A DNA stretch of 22,695 nucleotides from a virus, in the IMG/VR virus record IMGVR_UViG_3300035701_004565, positions 1 through 22,695 of that record; one strand, given 5' to 3'. The notes below the pieces were generated by a model that did no database searches, was not told where the DNA came from, and saw nothing but the letters and a program-made list of their open reading frames with translations. Position numbers and translations under genes: made by a program. How positions within the stretch are numbered: position 1 is the first letter of the stretch; every line of letters begins with the position of its first letter. Below are positions 13,651-22,132 of the stretch, in pieces.

Positions 13651-14175
13651 CTAACGAACGTGTGCCCACTTCACGCGTCGAATGATCTGACTGATGGTGA
13701 AGGCGCTCACGCCATAACGTTTTGCAATCGACTTCTGTGACTTTGAGTGAGCAACGCCTTGTTTTCCGGGTTCATATTCAGCACGAATGCACCGAACATC
13801 AGCTTCGGTAAGTTTCGCGTGCGGCGACTCTTCTCCATGCAAGCTGACTCGTCGTCTACGCTTGGTCATGTCGCTCTCGTTGTCCTTCGGCGCCCCCAAG
13901 TACAGATGTGAAGGCCGAATGCACGGAGGGTTATCGCATTTGTGAAGAACCCATCTTCCGCTTGGAATTTTACCGTAACGAAGTTCCCAAGAAACGCGAT
14001 GCGCAAATGCCGCACCCGCTCCTGCAGGACCGCGGCCGATTTGCCCATACCCGACATTTAATGATGCGGTCCAAACCCAGCACCGCGTCTTCATGTGCGG
14101 TTGCTTGGGACCAAGCTTATTGACCTTCGGCCAGAAACGCTCTGCGAGCGAACCTCGAATCGTTCGGCTCCTCAT
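13651..14175 (-). CDS. HNH homing endonuclease with C-terminal HTH
   Basis: This 174-residue protein has the CWVWT motif (32-36) and a helix starting AHRVSWE (58-64). The HNH core is V-L-H78-K-C80 with PPCIRPSHLYLG (83-94). A DNA-binding tail follows, in which AKLTEADVRCIRAEYE (120-135) and SIAKRYGVSAFTISQIIRRVKW (149-170) form a helix-turn-helix of the kind that gives homing endonucleases specificity. The Asn usual in C-x-N-P-x-H is replaced (CIRPSH), which may or may not affect cleavage. The ATG at 14173-14175 overlaps the helicase stop (TGATG). The base composition is more AT-rich than its neighbours, in keeping with recent arrival. Confidence 0.85.
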   Translation of the reverse strand: MRSRTIRGSLAERFWPKVNKLGPKQPHMKTRCWVWTASLNVGYGQIGRGPAGAGAAFAHRVSWELRYGKIPSGRWVLHKCDNPPCIRPSHLYLGAPKDNESDMTKRRRRVSLHGEESPHAKLTEADVRCIRAEYEPGKQGVAHSKSQKSIAKRYGVSAFTISQIIRRVKWAHVR

Positions 14176-15650
14176 CAATCCACTATAACATGAAAGCCTT
14201 CATCGGTGTAGAGCGCAAGTCTCTCTTGACTGTGTCGCGAAAGCCACTTGTGCGTCAGGTCGCTGAAGTCGACGACATCGAGTCGGTTGTCGTCCTTCTT
14301 CGCGCGGAGACCACGGCCGATCTTCTGCAGCACGTTCGCGGTCGACTGTCCGCCGTCCGCGACGATGAGCGCGCGAATGCTCGGGATGTCGACGCCCTCG
14401 CCGAAGATCGGCGACGCGACGAGCACATTGATCTTGCCGTCCGTGAGCCGCACCTTCTGGCGCTCGATCTCCTCGGTCGGCATCTGGCCGTGGACGAACG
14501 CGTGCTTCACCTTCCGCTCGCGCAGCAGGTCGCACAGCTTGTCGCCGTGCCACAGCTCTCGCACCAGGATCAACGTAGGCCACTCCTTCTTCGCGAAGCG
14601 AGCGGCTCTGCCCGCGATGACTCCGTTGCGTACATCGTTGAGGACGATGCCCTCCTTGTAGACGCTCTGCCAGTCGAGGTCGGCGTCGATCTTCGGCTTA
14701 GTGATCTCCACCATGCGAATGGTCGGTATCGCGTTGACGCCGAGCTTGCCCAGCTCCTGGTTGGTGACGAGCGCGACGATCGGTCCGAACGCGGCCTCGA
14801 CCATGAGGCCCTTGCCGTCCGCGAGCCCGAACGGGGTACCAGACATACCGAAGCGCCATGGCGCGTCGATGCGCTGGACGAGCCGATAGAACGACTTCGC
14901 GGAGGCGTGATGCGTCTCGTCGAGGATGAGCAGGTCGATCGTCTTGAGGTACTTCGCGATGATCTTCTTCTGCGCCTCGCCCTGCGTCCGGGTGAGGCTC
15001 TGCACGGTTGCGATCGTGATGTGCTTCGGATCGAAGCGGCCATCACCGATGATGCCGATGTGCTCCTCGATCGTGCCGAGGCGCAGCGCGATGCGCTCGC
15101 GTGCCTGCTTGAGCAGCTGCTTGGTGTGGACCAGGAACAGGCAGCGGCACTCGGACAGCGCCTTGATGATCGCCGCGGCGATCTCGGTCTTGCCGCCGCC
15201 GGTCGCCACGTCAAGCAGGCCATGCCCTCTCTTCAGCGCGCTCCTGACCACGCGGAGCTGGTCGGGACGTAGCTTGATACCGGCGAGCATGCTCGGCGTG
15301 ACACGACGCTCTCCAGTACCCAGAGGAGGACGCTTGCGCTCGTCCTTGGTCTTCATGACCTTGTAGCCGGCCTCGCGCAGCAGCCTCTTCAGGCGCCGCA
15401 TGATGCCCTTGGGGAACGTGGAGCCTTCCGCGTAGAACATGTGCCTGCGGCCGTCCCACAGGCCCTGCTGAACGACTGGGTTGAAGTGCGCGCCCTTGGT
15501 ATCGATGGCGAGCGCATCGTCCAGGAGGTTGACGATGCGCGTGCGCTCCTTCTTGGCCTTCTTCTTGTCCCAGCCCGGATAGCGGAACCTGACCACGCAG
15601 CGCACGTTCGAGAGCATCGTCACCGTGGCGCGTCGTTCAGGCTCCGTCAC
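14175..15650 (-). CDS. UvsW-like SF2 helicase
   Basis: This 491-residue DNA helicase has motif I ATGGGKT (149-155), motif II DETH (244-247), motif III MSGTPF (269-274), motif V-like VASPIFGEGVDIPS (411-424) and motif VI QKIGRGLR (442-449). The small N-terminal domain (about 15-100), with LWDGRRHMFY and an FPKG turn, matches the layout of T4 UvsW. UvsW resolves branched DNA and unwinds R-loops during the switch to recombination-dependent replication. The GTG at 15648-15650 lies at the start site predicted for promoter P3, so translation may be leaderless; the next start is ATG 15617 (residue 12), with no clear Shine-Dalgarno. Confidence 0.88.
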   Translation of the reverse strand: MTEPERRATVTMLSNVRCVVRFRYPGWDKKKAKKERTRIVNLLDDALAIDTKGAHFNPVVQQGLWDGRRHMFYAEGSTFPKGIMRRLKRLLREAGYKVMKTKDERKRPPLGTGERRVTPSMLAGIKLRPDQLRVVRSALKRGHGLLDVATGGGKTEIAAAIIKALSECRCLFLVHTKQLLKQARERIALRLGTIEEHIGIIGDGRFDPKHITIATVQSLTRTQGEAQKKIIAKYLKTIDLLILDETHHASAKSFYRLVQRIDAPWRFGMSGTPFGLADGKGLMVEAAFGPIVALVTNQELGKLGVNAIPTIRMVEITKPKIDADLDWQSVYKEGIVLNDVRNGVIAGRAARFAKKEWPTLILVRELWHGDKLCDLLRERKVKHAFVHGQMPTEEIERQKVRLTDGKINVLVASPIFGEGVDIPSIRALIVADGGQSTANVLQKIGRGLRAKKDDNRLDVVDFSDLTHKWLSRHSQERLALYTDEGFHVIVD

Positions 15651-15656
15651 CTACGG

Positions 15657-15687
15657 AACCTACCCTCTTATCGTTGACAATGTCAAC
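15657..15687 (-). promoter_or_regulatory. Promoter P3 with palindromic operator
   Basis: The palindrome GTTGAC-AAT-GTCAAC (15673-15687) is identical to the P1 copy and lies one base after the stop of the last structural gene. On the minus strand, TTGACA (15686-15681) is followed after 18 bp by TAGGTT (15662-15657), a 3/6 match to the -10 that is close to the P1 TAGGAT. The predicted start falls at about 15650, the GTG of the UvsW-like gene. It separates the structural block from the replication block. Confidence 0.6.
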
Positions 15688-15688
15688 G

Positions 15689-16141
15689 CTAAGAACCGAA
15701 GGCGAACAGCATCACGCGGACCGTTGTCTGGACGCTTGGCGTGCGCGCGATCGACAGCGCCGTGTACGCGATGGTCTGCGAGGCGATGAGCATGAAGCCG
15801 TCGACCTCGATCGGAGCAGCCGCACCGGCCGGGCTCGTCAGCTTGGCGATGACAGGGTTGGGTGCCGCAGGCACGCCGGTCGGGAAGCCAGGAGACGGCG
15901 GGATGCCGATGTTTGGCATGACCTTGATGACGACCCAGTTCGCGCCGTTCACGAGCGATCCGAAGGTGACCGGCGTGTCGCCATCCGCGGTGAGCGTGTA
16001 CTCCTCCTCCTTGCGGGCTGAGCACGCCATCTGCTCCAGGACGTCGGCGAGCCACGTCGGGTTCGACGAGCTGTCGACGTTCGGGACGGGCGCCGCGTAC
16101 CTGAGCCGCCCGGAGAACTGCACGGTGCCTGAGATCGTCAT
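15689..16141 (-). CDS. Probable virion structural protein, 150 aa
   Basis: This protein is rich in Ala, Pro, Thr and Val with few charges, as in beta-sandwich phage structural proteins. It begins MTISGTVQFSGRLRYAAPVP, has one Cys (40), a Gly/Pro-rich loop at about 78-95 (GIPPSPGFPTGVPAAPNP), and ends in beta-like segments (TTVRVMLFAFGS). The ATG at 16139-16141 has AGGAGG five bases upstream. It follows the BppU-N-like gene with a nine-base gap, suggesting a role in the same tail or baseplate part. The family is not recognised. Confidence 0.65.
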   Translation of the reverse strand: MTISGTVQFSGRLRYAAPVPNVDSSSNPTWLADVLEQMACSARKEEEYTLTADGDTPVTFGSLVNGANWVVIKVMPNIGIPPSPGFPTGVPAAPNPVIAKLTSPAGAAAPIEVDGFMLIASQTIAYTALSIARTPSVQTTVRVMLFAFGS

Positions 16142-16150
16142 GGATGCCTC

Positions 16151-16564
16151 CTAGAAGAACACGGTGGTGACGGCTGGCTCGACGACGAACTGCCGGTTGG
16201 AGAGCACCTGAGAACGCTTCCCGGTGGCGAGCTGGACCCAGGCGTCGCACCAGTACGACGCGTCGGAGTCGAGACCGGCGGTGTCGGCAGGGTCGAGGAA
16301 GATCTGCGCCTGACCCATCGTGGCGCCGGTCTGCGGCACCGTGATGAGGATCTGGCCGTCGACGCCGCCGGCCGTGACGTTCTTCTTGGTGATGATCGCG
16401 TTGATGTCTTCGATGCGGTTCTTGGTCGTGAACCAGACCTTGGCACCGGTGAGGTCCACTGGCTGGAGGGTCTTGCTGTCACGCACAGCCAGCAGGAACG
16501 TCTTGCTCTCGCCACGGACGACCGTGATGGGTTGCGGTGGAGCCTGCGGGTTCGTGCAGCTCAC
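16151..16564 (-). CDS. BppU-N-like baseplate/fibre domain protein
   Basis: This 137-residue beta-sandwich protein resembles the N-terminal domain of baseplate upper proteins (BppU_N, Pfam PF10651). Near the start is V-V-R-G-E-S-K-T-F (15-23), then P-V-D-L-T-G-A-K-V-W-F-T-T-K (35-48). A GQILITVP strand and a WCDAWVQLATG block follow, and the end is FVVEPAVTT. In other phages this domain attaches fibres or receptor-binding parts to the baseplate or tail. The GTG at 16562-16564 overlaps the upstream stop (GTGA). It lies between the repeat protein and the 150-residue structural protein. The match is by pattern only. Confidence 0.6.
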   Translation of the reverse strand: MSCTNPQAPPQPITVVRGESKTFLLAVRDSKTLQPVDLTGAKVWFTTKNRIEDINAIITKKNVTAGGVDGQILITVPQTGATMGQAQIFLDPADTAGLDSDASYWCDAWVQLATGKRSQVLSNRQFVVEPAVTTVFF

Positions 16565-18801
16565 TTGATGCTTCCTTCGAGGAGGTCGCCCACGACCGCA
16601 AGGGTACCATCAAGGTCGCCCTTTGTGGTCACCCCGCTTGCGAGGTCGCCGACCGTGCTGAACACGGCGTCGAGGTCACCTCGCACCAACACGGTCGCCG
16701 CCAGGTCGCTGATCGACGTGAGCGTGGCGATGAGGTTCGGCGAGGGAGCGGGCGTCGGTGGGAGAGCCGACGGGAAGTCCTCCGGCCCCAGGAACGGGTC
16801 CGGCTGCTTCCAGATCGGCCACGTCTGACGCGGCCACGTCGTGTCTTCGTCGAACGACACGGTCGCGGCTCTGACCTCATCACCGATCGGGACGAACGGG
16901 TTGACCCATGGGTCAGGCAACGTCCGGTTGTGGATGAGGACGGGTTCTTCCTCGATCGCGTTGATCGTGAATTCGTGGTCGACGCGGAACGACTGGACGC
17001 TCCACACGCGCTCCTTCGTGACGCCGGCGAGACGGTCGTCTTCCTCGACGGTGGTGCGAGCAACCGACTCATCCACGTCGACCAGCGCCAGCGTCGATGT
17101 CCCAAGCGGTTGCGTCGGTAACGTGCGGACGTCGTTTTCCTCGACGCGCGTGCGGGCAGTCGACTCGTCCACGTCGACAAGAGCGATGGTCGACACTCCG
17201 AGGGGTTGCGTGTAAACGACGTGGAAGTCCTCCTCCTCGACACGTGTGCGAGTGATGGAGTCATCGACGTCAACGAGCGCGACGACCGAGACGCCGAGAG
17301 GCTGGGTCGAGTAGACATGGAAGTCATCCTCCTCGACGCGAGTCGCAGGCACGTTGTCTTCCGGGCCGACGAGCACTCTGCTCTCGATCGGGATGAACAC
17401 CGAGCCGGTGAGCAGAGCGTCGTCGTCGACGATCGCCACAGATGGCACCACGGGTGTCTCTTGGTCGATCGGTGCAACGACAGACGTGACCAGTGGTTGG
17501 GTCGGAAGCGTGCGGACGTCGTCTTCCTCGACATGAGTGGACGGAGCGAGCGAATCATCGTTGTCTGCGATGGCAACCTGAGACGTGACCAGAGGCTGCG
17601 TCGGAAGCGCGCGGACGTCGTCTTCCTCGACATGAGTGGATGGAACCAGCTCATCGAGATCGACCAGCACAATGGTCGAGACGCCGAGTGGTTGCGTCGG
17701 AAGCGCGCGGACGTCGTCTTCCTCGACATGAGTGGATGGAACCAGCTCATCGTTGTTGTCAGCGATCGCGACGACTGACGTACCGAGCGGTTGGGTAGCC
17801 GGCGAACGAACGTCTCCTTCCTCGACGGAGAATGTAGTCGTGGTCGCGATCGACTCGTCGAGGTCGACGAGCGCGACGACTGACGTACCGAGCGGTTGGG
17901 TAGCCGGCGAACGAACGTCTCCTTCCTCGACTGTGGTGCGTGCGACCGAGTCGTCGACGTCGACCAGCGCGACGACTGACGTACCGAGCGGTTGGGTCGG
18001 AAGCGTACGGACATCGTCTTCCTCGACTGGGATCCGCACCGTCGAGTCGTCGACGTCGACCAGCGCGAGCTGACTCGTCACGAGCGGTTGGGTCGGAAGC
18101 GTGCGGACATCGCCTTCCTCGACCCGCGTGCGCGCGATCGAGTCATCCACGTCGACAATCGCGACTTGGCTCCAGGTGAGCGGCTGCGTGGGGAGCGTGC
18201 GGACGTCGTTTTCCTCGACGCGCGTGCGGGCAGTCGACTCGTCCACGTCGACAAGAGCGAGTTGTGATGCGACGAGAGGTTGGGTCGGAAGCGTGCGGAC
18301 GTCGTCTTCAGCGATGCTGATGCTTGGAGAAATGACGTCGTCGACGTCGACCAGCGCGAGCTGACTCGTCACGAGCGGTTGGGTCGGAAGCGTGCGGACA
18401 TCGTCTTCAGCGATGCTGATGCTTGGAGAAATGACGTCGTCGTTGTCGACACGCGCGACCTGACTCATGGTCAGGAGTTGCGTCTGCTGCGGGAAGATCG
18501 GGTCGTCGTCGACAGGAGACGTCGCGGCCGGAGTCGGAAGCTCATCGCGATCGACAGGCGCCATGGTCGGCGCGACGTCGAACGGCAAAGCTGGCTTCGG
18601 CTGCGCCGCGTCGTCGTCGGGACTGTTCGACTGCGGGATCAGGTACCGCTCGATGCCCGGCTTCGTTACGGTGGTGTGGACGACACCTTCCGTCGTCGAG
18701 AATTCAGGGCCGCGATCGGACCACTGACTGCCCGGCTGATTGGCACCGGCTCGGGGACCGATCCGCCGACCGCCGCCGAGCCCCTTGTTGATGCTAGACA
18801 C
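16561..18801 (-). CDS. 746-aa acidic tandem-repeat protein
   Basis: This protein has a Gly/Arg-rich start (1-30), a Pro/Asp-rich linker, and about 15 repeats of roughly 32 residues from about 116 to 604. The consensus is A-L-V-D-V-D-D-S-x-A-R-T-x-V-E-E-x-D-V-R-T-L-P-T-Q-P-L-x-T-S, with the V-D-V-D and V-E-E-x-D acidic clusters and T-Q-P-L strongly kept. A different end follows: W/P-rich (about 633-685), then three to four GDL repeats (697-741; GDLDAVFSTVGDLASG). It has no Cys and no enzymatic motif. Alternating acidic clusters could bind Ca2+ or extend as a fibre. It is flanked by structural genes on both sides. The GTG at 18799-18801 follows the upstream stop by three bases. Confidence 0.75.
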   Translation of the reverse strand: MSSINKGLGGGRRIGPRAGANQPGSQWSDRGPEFSTTEGVVHTTVTKPGIERYLIPQSNSPDDDAAQPKPALPFDVAPTMAPVDRDELPTPAATSPVDDDPIFPQQTQLLTMSQVARVDNDDVISPSISIAEDDVRTLPTQPLVTSQLALVDVDDVISPSISIAEDDVRTLPTQPLVASQLALVDVDESTARTRVEENDVRTLPTQPLTWSQVAIVDVDDSIARTRVEEGDVRTLPTQPLVTSQLALVDVDDSTVRIPVEEDDVRTLPTQPLGTSVVALVDVDDSVARTTVEEGDVRSPATQPLGTSVVALVDLDESIATTTTFSVEEGDVRSPATQPLGTSVVAIADNNDELVPSTHVEEDDVRALPTQPLGVSTIVLVDLDELVPSTHVEEDDVRALPTQPLVTSQVAIADNDDSLAPSTHVEEDDVRTLPTQPLVTSVVAPIDQETPVVPSVAIVDDDALLTGSVFIPIESRVLVGPEDNVPATRVEEDDFHVYSTQPLGVSVVALVDVDDSITRTRVEEEDFHVVYTQPLGVSTIALVDVDESTARTRVEENDVRTLPTQPLGTSTLALVDVDESVARTTVEEDDRLAGVTKERVWSVQSFRVDHEFTINAIEEEPVLIHNRTLPDPWVNPFVPIGDEVRAATVSFDEDTTWPRQTWPIWKQPDPFLGPEDFPSALPPTPAPSPNLIATLTSISDLAATVLVRGDLDAVFSTVGDLASGVTTKGDLDGTLAVVGDLLEGSIK
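16990..18456 (-). repeat. About 15 in-frame ~96-bp direct repeats
   Basis: The repeats encode the 32-residue units of the 746-residue protein. Neighbouring units are the most alike: two successive copies share an ISPSISIAEDDVRTLPT stretch, and another pair shares VEEGDVRSPATQPLGTSVV. This suggests expansion by unequal recombination. One unit (about 443-476) has lost most of the consensus, and one has a 3-residue insert (TTF). The copies keep frame throughout. Confidence 0.85.
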
Positions 18802-18804
18802 GCG

Positions 18805-19929
18805 TCATCCCCACGCCACGTTGACACCAGCACTCGACGTCGGGCCAGTGGCGGCGATGGGGTTCAGCAACGCGAACGTGAGACATGCACCGTCACGGAC
18901 GCGAGGGAGCGCGGAGATCTGCTTCACGTAGTCGTGCGAGTACGTGTCCTCCAGCCCGTTGTAGATGGGGATCCACGCGAGTGGGAACCCGAGGATGTAG
19001 TTGTTCGACTCGGCCGGCGTGGCGCTCATCGTGATCGAGTCGAGCTGCTTGACGCCAGAGTCCCCATTCTGCAGCGGGACCATCAGGAGGCTGGCGCCAG
19101 GTCCGGTGGTGATGTAGCTGAAGCAGGACAACCCTGGGTTGCCATTACCAGGAGCCGTTGCATTGTTCACGGTCGTCATCGTCGTGCCCGGGATAGTTTG
19201 CCCAGCCGTGCCGCCGATGCTCGTGTACTTGAAGCTCGTGTAGCTTGTGCCACCACCACTCACGGTGTTGTACATCCCCATGATCTGGAGACCAGGATCA
19301 CCTGCCGAGATGTAGCGCTGCGCCGGCAGCGTGTTGGTGAACGTCGTCGGCGTTGCAGACGTGACCGTCTGGTCGTACGTCAGCACCATGTCGTACAGCA
19401 CCATCAACCGTGCCGATGCGGCGACGTCGTCGGTACGCACCCAGGCGCTGATCACGTGCTTGGTCATCGGCGACACGTTCCCGCCGTGCATGAGTGCGCC
19501 GAGGGTCTGGTCGTTGCGTTGACGAGCAGTGGCCGCGGTCCCTGCGAAGTCGCCGGCGGCCGGGTACTCGTTGACGCCGAAGTGATGGGTCCAGTCCTGG
19601 AGGAGAGTGCCCGTGCTGATGCCCTTGAACCAGAAGGCTTGCCGCATCTGCCCGTTGACCGTGATCTGGCGGATCATGCCGTCGACGGAGTTGAAGCCGC
19701 AGAGCAACCCGTTGCGGTCGATCTGCGTCTGCATCCATGGCTTGTGGTGGAACACGTACGAGCAGTGTTCGAGCCATGACCACCCGCACCAGGCGAAGAC
19801 CCGCCCGCGGTGGAGGATCGGCATCAGGCGAGACACGCCGAACGCGTTCCTCGCGACGAACTGCGCAACGCGCAGCTTGTCGTGGTCGCTCGACCTCGTC
19901 TTGCTCTCCGTGTGGGCGCCGACGAGCAT
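18805..19929 (-). CDS. Structural paralogue C (374 aa)
   Basis: This is the third complete member of a tandem paralogous family. It begins MLVGAHTESKTRSSDHD and contains Y-P-A-A-G-D-F-A-G-T-A-A-T-A-R-Q (122-137). The family core follows, LYDMVLTYD (178-186) and T-N-T-L-P-A-Q-R-Y-I-S-A-G-D-P-G-L-Q-I (198-216), with D-G-A-C-L-T-F near residue 346. The composition is Thr/Ala/Gly/Asn-rich, as in beta-rich virion proteins. The ATG at 19927-19929 overlaps the previous stop (TGATG); the open frame further upstream is antisense-like. It probably forms part of the tail or capsid surface; the family is not recognised. Confidence 0.75.
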   Translation of the reverse strand: MLVGAHTESKTRSSDHDKLRVAQFVARNAFGVSRLMPILHRGRVFAWCGWSWLEHCSYVFHHKPWMQTQIDRNGLLCGFNSVDGMIRQITVNGQMRQAFWFKGISTGTLLQDWTHHFGVNEYPAAGDFAGTAATARQRNDQTLGALMHGGNVSPMTKHVISAWVRTDDVAASARLMVLYDMVLTYDQTVTSATPTTFTNTLPAQRYISAGDPGLQIMGMYNTVSGGGTSYTSFKYTSIGGTAGQTIPGTTMTTVNNATAPGNGNPGLSCFSYITTGPGASLLMVPLQNGDSGVKQLDSITMSATPAESNNYILGFPLAWIPIYNGLEDTYSHDYVKQISALPRVRDGACLTFALLNPIAATGPTSSAGVNVAWG

Positions 19930-21020
19930 CACCCGTGCACCAGCCACAGCTTGCCCTGAACGTCCGCGGCGTTGTTCGACGCCTGCGTCGCGAGGAAATT
20001 CAGGCACGCGCCGTCGAACACGCGCTCCAGCGTGAACATGCCGCGCGCGAGGTCCTGCCGGGTGACGACGCTGTTGGATCCCCACATCGTGGCCAGCGGC
20101 TTGACCAGCGCGAAGCACACCGTGCCAGTGTTGATCGCCGAGCTGACGAAGGTCTCGATCTTGCGCAGGCCGGTCACCCCGGGACCCATCGGCAGGAACG
20201 GAGAGTCGTGGATGGCCGCGCCGATCGCCGGCTGCGTCGCCGACGGACTCGGGATGCCGACCTCCCAATTCACGGTGTAGCCCGGGTTCCAGGTCACGGC
20301 AGTGTTGCCGTTCTGGTCAGTGAACGTGACCGTATTGATGTTGGACGCGGTCGCACCCGTCACCGCCGACACCATGACGGAGATGAGCAGCCCGTCCTGA
20401 CCCGCCGAGATGTAACGCTGGGCGGCCAGCGTGTTGGTGAGCGTCGTCGTCGTGGTGGTGATCGACGCGCCGTCGTACGAGAGCACGCGGTCGTACAAGA
20501 ACAGCTGCCGGTTCGTCGGAGTCGTGGCGCCGACGACGGCGACCTCCCACTGCGCGACGTGTCTGGTTTCGGTCGCTGCGGGCTGCAGGTACCGATGCTG
20601 GATGCCACCGACGGTCGTGTTGTCGAACTGCCGAGCCGTGTTCGCGGTGCCGCTGTAGTCGCCGGCGCCAGGAGACCCACCGCACGGCCAGAAGTCGGTC
20701 CAGGCGAGGCCGCCGACGGTGAGGCTCGACGTGGTCTTGTTCCACGTGATCCGCGTGTACTTGCCGTTCTTCGCCTGCTGGTCGAGGTCCGGGTAGCCTT
20801 GGAAGCCGCACCACTGCCGTCGCGTGAGCGGCATGTAGTCAGCCCACGAGCCGTCCCACGAGCCGCGGACGAGCCCGACGACCTCGCCGGCGTGGAGGAC
20901 AGGAACCGCCTGCGGGACCTTCCTACATGCGAGCAGGGCACGCTCGACGGCGTCGTCGACCGCGGACGGGTTCCACCGCGTCTTGCGGCGCGTATGCACG
21001 GCCGCTGTCTCTTGCAGCAT
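19929..21020 (-). CDS. Structural paralogue B (363 aa)
   Basis: This is the second complete paralogue. Its N-terminal 110 residues differ from its neighbours (start MLQETAAVHTRRKTRWNP) and include VPVLHAGEVVGLVRGSW. The shared core then appears: A-G-D-Y-S-G-T-A-N-T-A-R-Q (119-131), LYDRVLSYD (175-183), T-N-T-L-A-A-Q-R-Y-I-S (195-205) and F-D-G-A-C-L-N-F near the end. The pattern suggests a conserved base with a variable front. The ATG at 21018-21020 overlaps the upstream stop (TGATG) and has GGAGG ten bases before it. Like its neighbours it is probably a virion part. Confidence 0.75.
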   Translation of the reverse strand: MLQETAAVHTRRKTRWNPSAVDDAVERALLACRKVPQAVPVLHAGEVVGLVRGSWDGSWADYMPLTRRQWCGFQGYPDLDQQAKNGKYTRITWNKTTSSLTVGGLAWTDFWPCGGSPGAGDYSGTANTARQFDNTTVGGIQHRYLQPAATETRHVAQWEVAVVGATTPTNRQLFLYDRVLSYDGASITTTTTTLTNTLAAQRYISAGQDGLLISVMVSAVTGATASNINTVTFTDQNGNTAVTWNPGYTVNWEVGIPSPSATQPAIGAAIHDSPFLPMGPGVTGLRKIETFVSSAINTGTVCFALVKPLATMWGSNSVVTRQDLARGMFTLERVFDGACLNFLATQASNNAADVQGKLWLVHG

Positions 21021-22132
21021 CACCAGCCTGCCTCCACCCAGCCGTGGTCCATGTGACCGTTGCCGACGTGAGGGTTGTGGAGGAACGACAGGCACGCGTC
21101 GTCGTAGATGCGCTTGTTGATCGAGTCGATGCCGAACTGGAACTCCTGGTCGGCCACGGTCGCAGTGCCGACGCCGTCGATGAACAGCGCGTACGGGAAC
21201 TGGAGGACGAACGCGTTGGTCCCGGTCGGAGCCGCGCTCCACGTGAAGTTGGTAATCGACCTGACGCCCTCGTCGCCGGCCTGGAGCGTCAGGTACGGGT
21301 TCGCATTCTTCGTGGACCCGCCAGGGGTCTGGATTACTGCTCGTGCTCCGATCTGCTTCGTTGGTGCAGCGATGGAGACGATCTTCGACAGCGTCGGCGT
21401 CGTGACCACGGTGCGCGACGCCGTGCCAGTCTCGTTCACATACGTCAGAACCGTGAGGTTCGCGGCCGTCGCGTTGTGGACCGTGTCCGCCTCGATAAAG
21501 ATCTGCAGCCCTGGATCTCCGGTCGAGATGTAGCGCGTCGCGGCGAGCGTGTTCGTCATCGACTGTGAGCCAGCTGTCATCGTGCAGGCGTCGTACGAGA
21601 GCACGCGGTCGTAGAGCACGAATGCGTCTGGCGACTGCCCGGTGCCGTTCGCGTAGGCCAGCATCGAGGCACGCGTCAGGTACTTGATCGCCGGAGTGAC
21701 GTTGCCGCCGGTGTACAGCGCACCGGCCGTCGAGCCAGTGAATTGACGAGCTGTGAGCGCCGTGCCGGACCAATTACCTGCCTGCGGGTACCCGTCGAGG
21801 CCCCAGAGGTCGTACCAGTTGTCGATGACGTGCGTGCCGATCGCGGCCTTGGTCCAGTACTGAGCCCAATGCCTTCCGCTCGTCTTCTGGACGACCGCTT
21901 GGTCGTAGTCGACATACGGGTGGTCCTGACCACAGCGGATCAGCGTGCGGCCACGGACGGGATCTCCCTTGACGTCGCCGACGTGCCTGCCACGTGAGAT
22001 GACGGCGACCCAGACTGGAGTGTCGCGCCACAACCACGCGGCGCGGCTGAGCGCACGCTGCTCGTCGTGGTCGCTGTGTCGGGTCTTCGACCGCGTCCGG
22101 ATCGCAGCGCTATGTGCGCCGGCGACTACCAC
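21020..22132 (-). CDS. Structural paralogue A (370 aa)
   Basis: This is the first complete paralogue. The start V-V-V-A-G-A-H-S and the R-S-K-T-R-H-S-D-H-D motif (15-23) match paralogue C, not B. The core follows: A-G-N-W-S-G-T-A-L-T-A-R-Q (118-130), LYDRVLSYD (173-181), T-N-T-L-A-A-T-R-Y-I-S-T-G-D-P-G-L-Q-I (193-211) and D-A-C-L-S-F near the end. The GTG at 22130-22132 overlaps the end of the previous gene by seven bases and is the only start that preserves the motif shared with C. It is a likely virion structural protein. Confidence 0.75.
   Translation of the reverse strand: MVVAGAHSAAIRTRSKTRHSDHDEQRALSRAAWLWRDTPVWVAVISRGRHVGDVKGDPVRGRTLIRCGQDHPYVDYDQAVVQKTSGRHWAQYWTKAAIGTHVIDNWYDLWGLDGYPQAGNWSGTALTARQFTGSTAGALYTGGNVTPAIKYLTRASMLAYANGTGQSPDAFVLYDRVLSYDACTMTAGSQSMTNTLAATRYISTGDPGLQIFIEADTVHNATAANLTVLTYVNETGTASRTVVTTPTLSKIVSIAAPTKQIGARAVIQTPGGSTKNANPYLTLQAGDEGVRSITNFTWSAAPTGTNAFVLQFPYALFIDGVGTATVADQEFQFGIDSINKRIYDDACLSFLHNPHVGNGHMDHGWVEAGW

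Noticed and set aside
16990-18456. Regular repeats considered as a CRISPR array
   Set aside because: The repeats are contiguous, about 96 bp, in frame and degenerate in codon positions, with no spacers. They encode protein repeats.
18280-21056. Long plus-strand frames opposite the structural genes
   Set aside because: They are Arg-rich antisense reads. The minus-strand frames form a consistent paralogous family with shared motifs.
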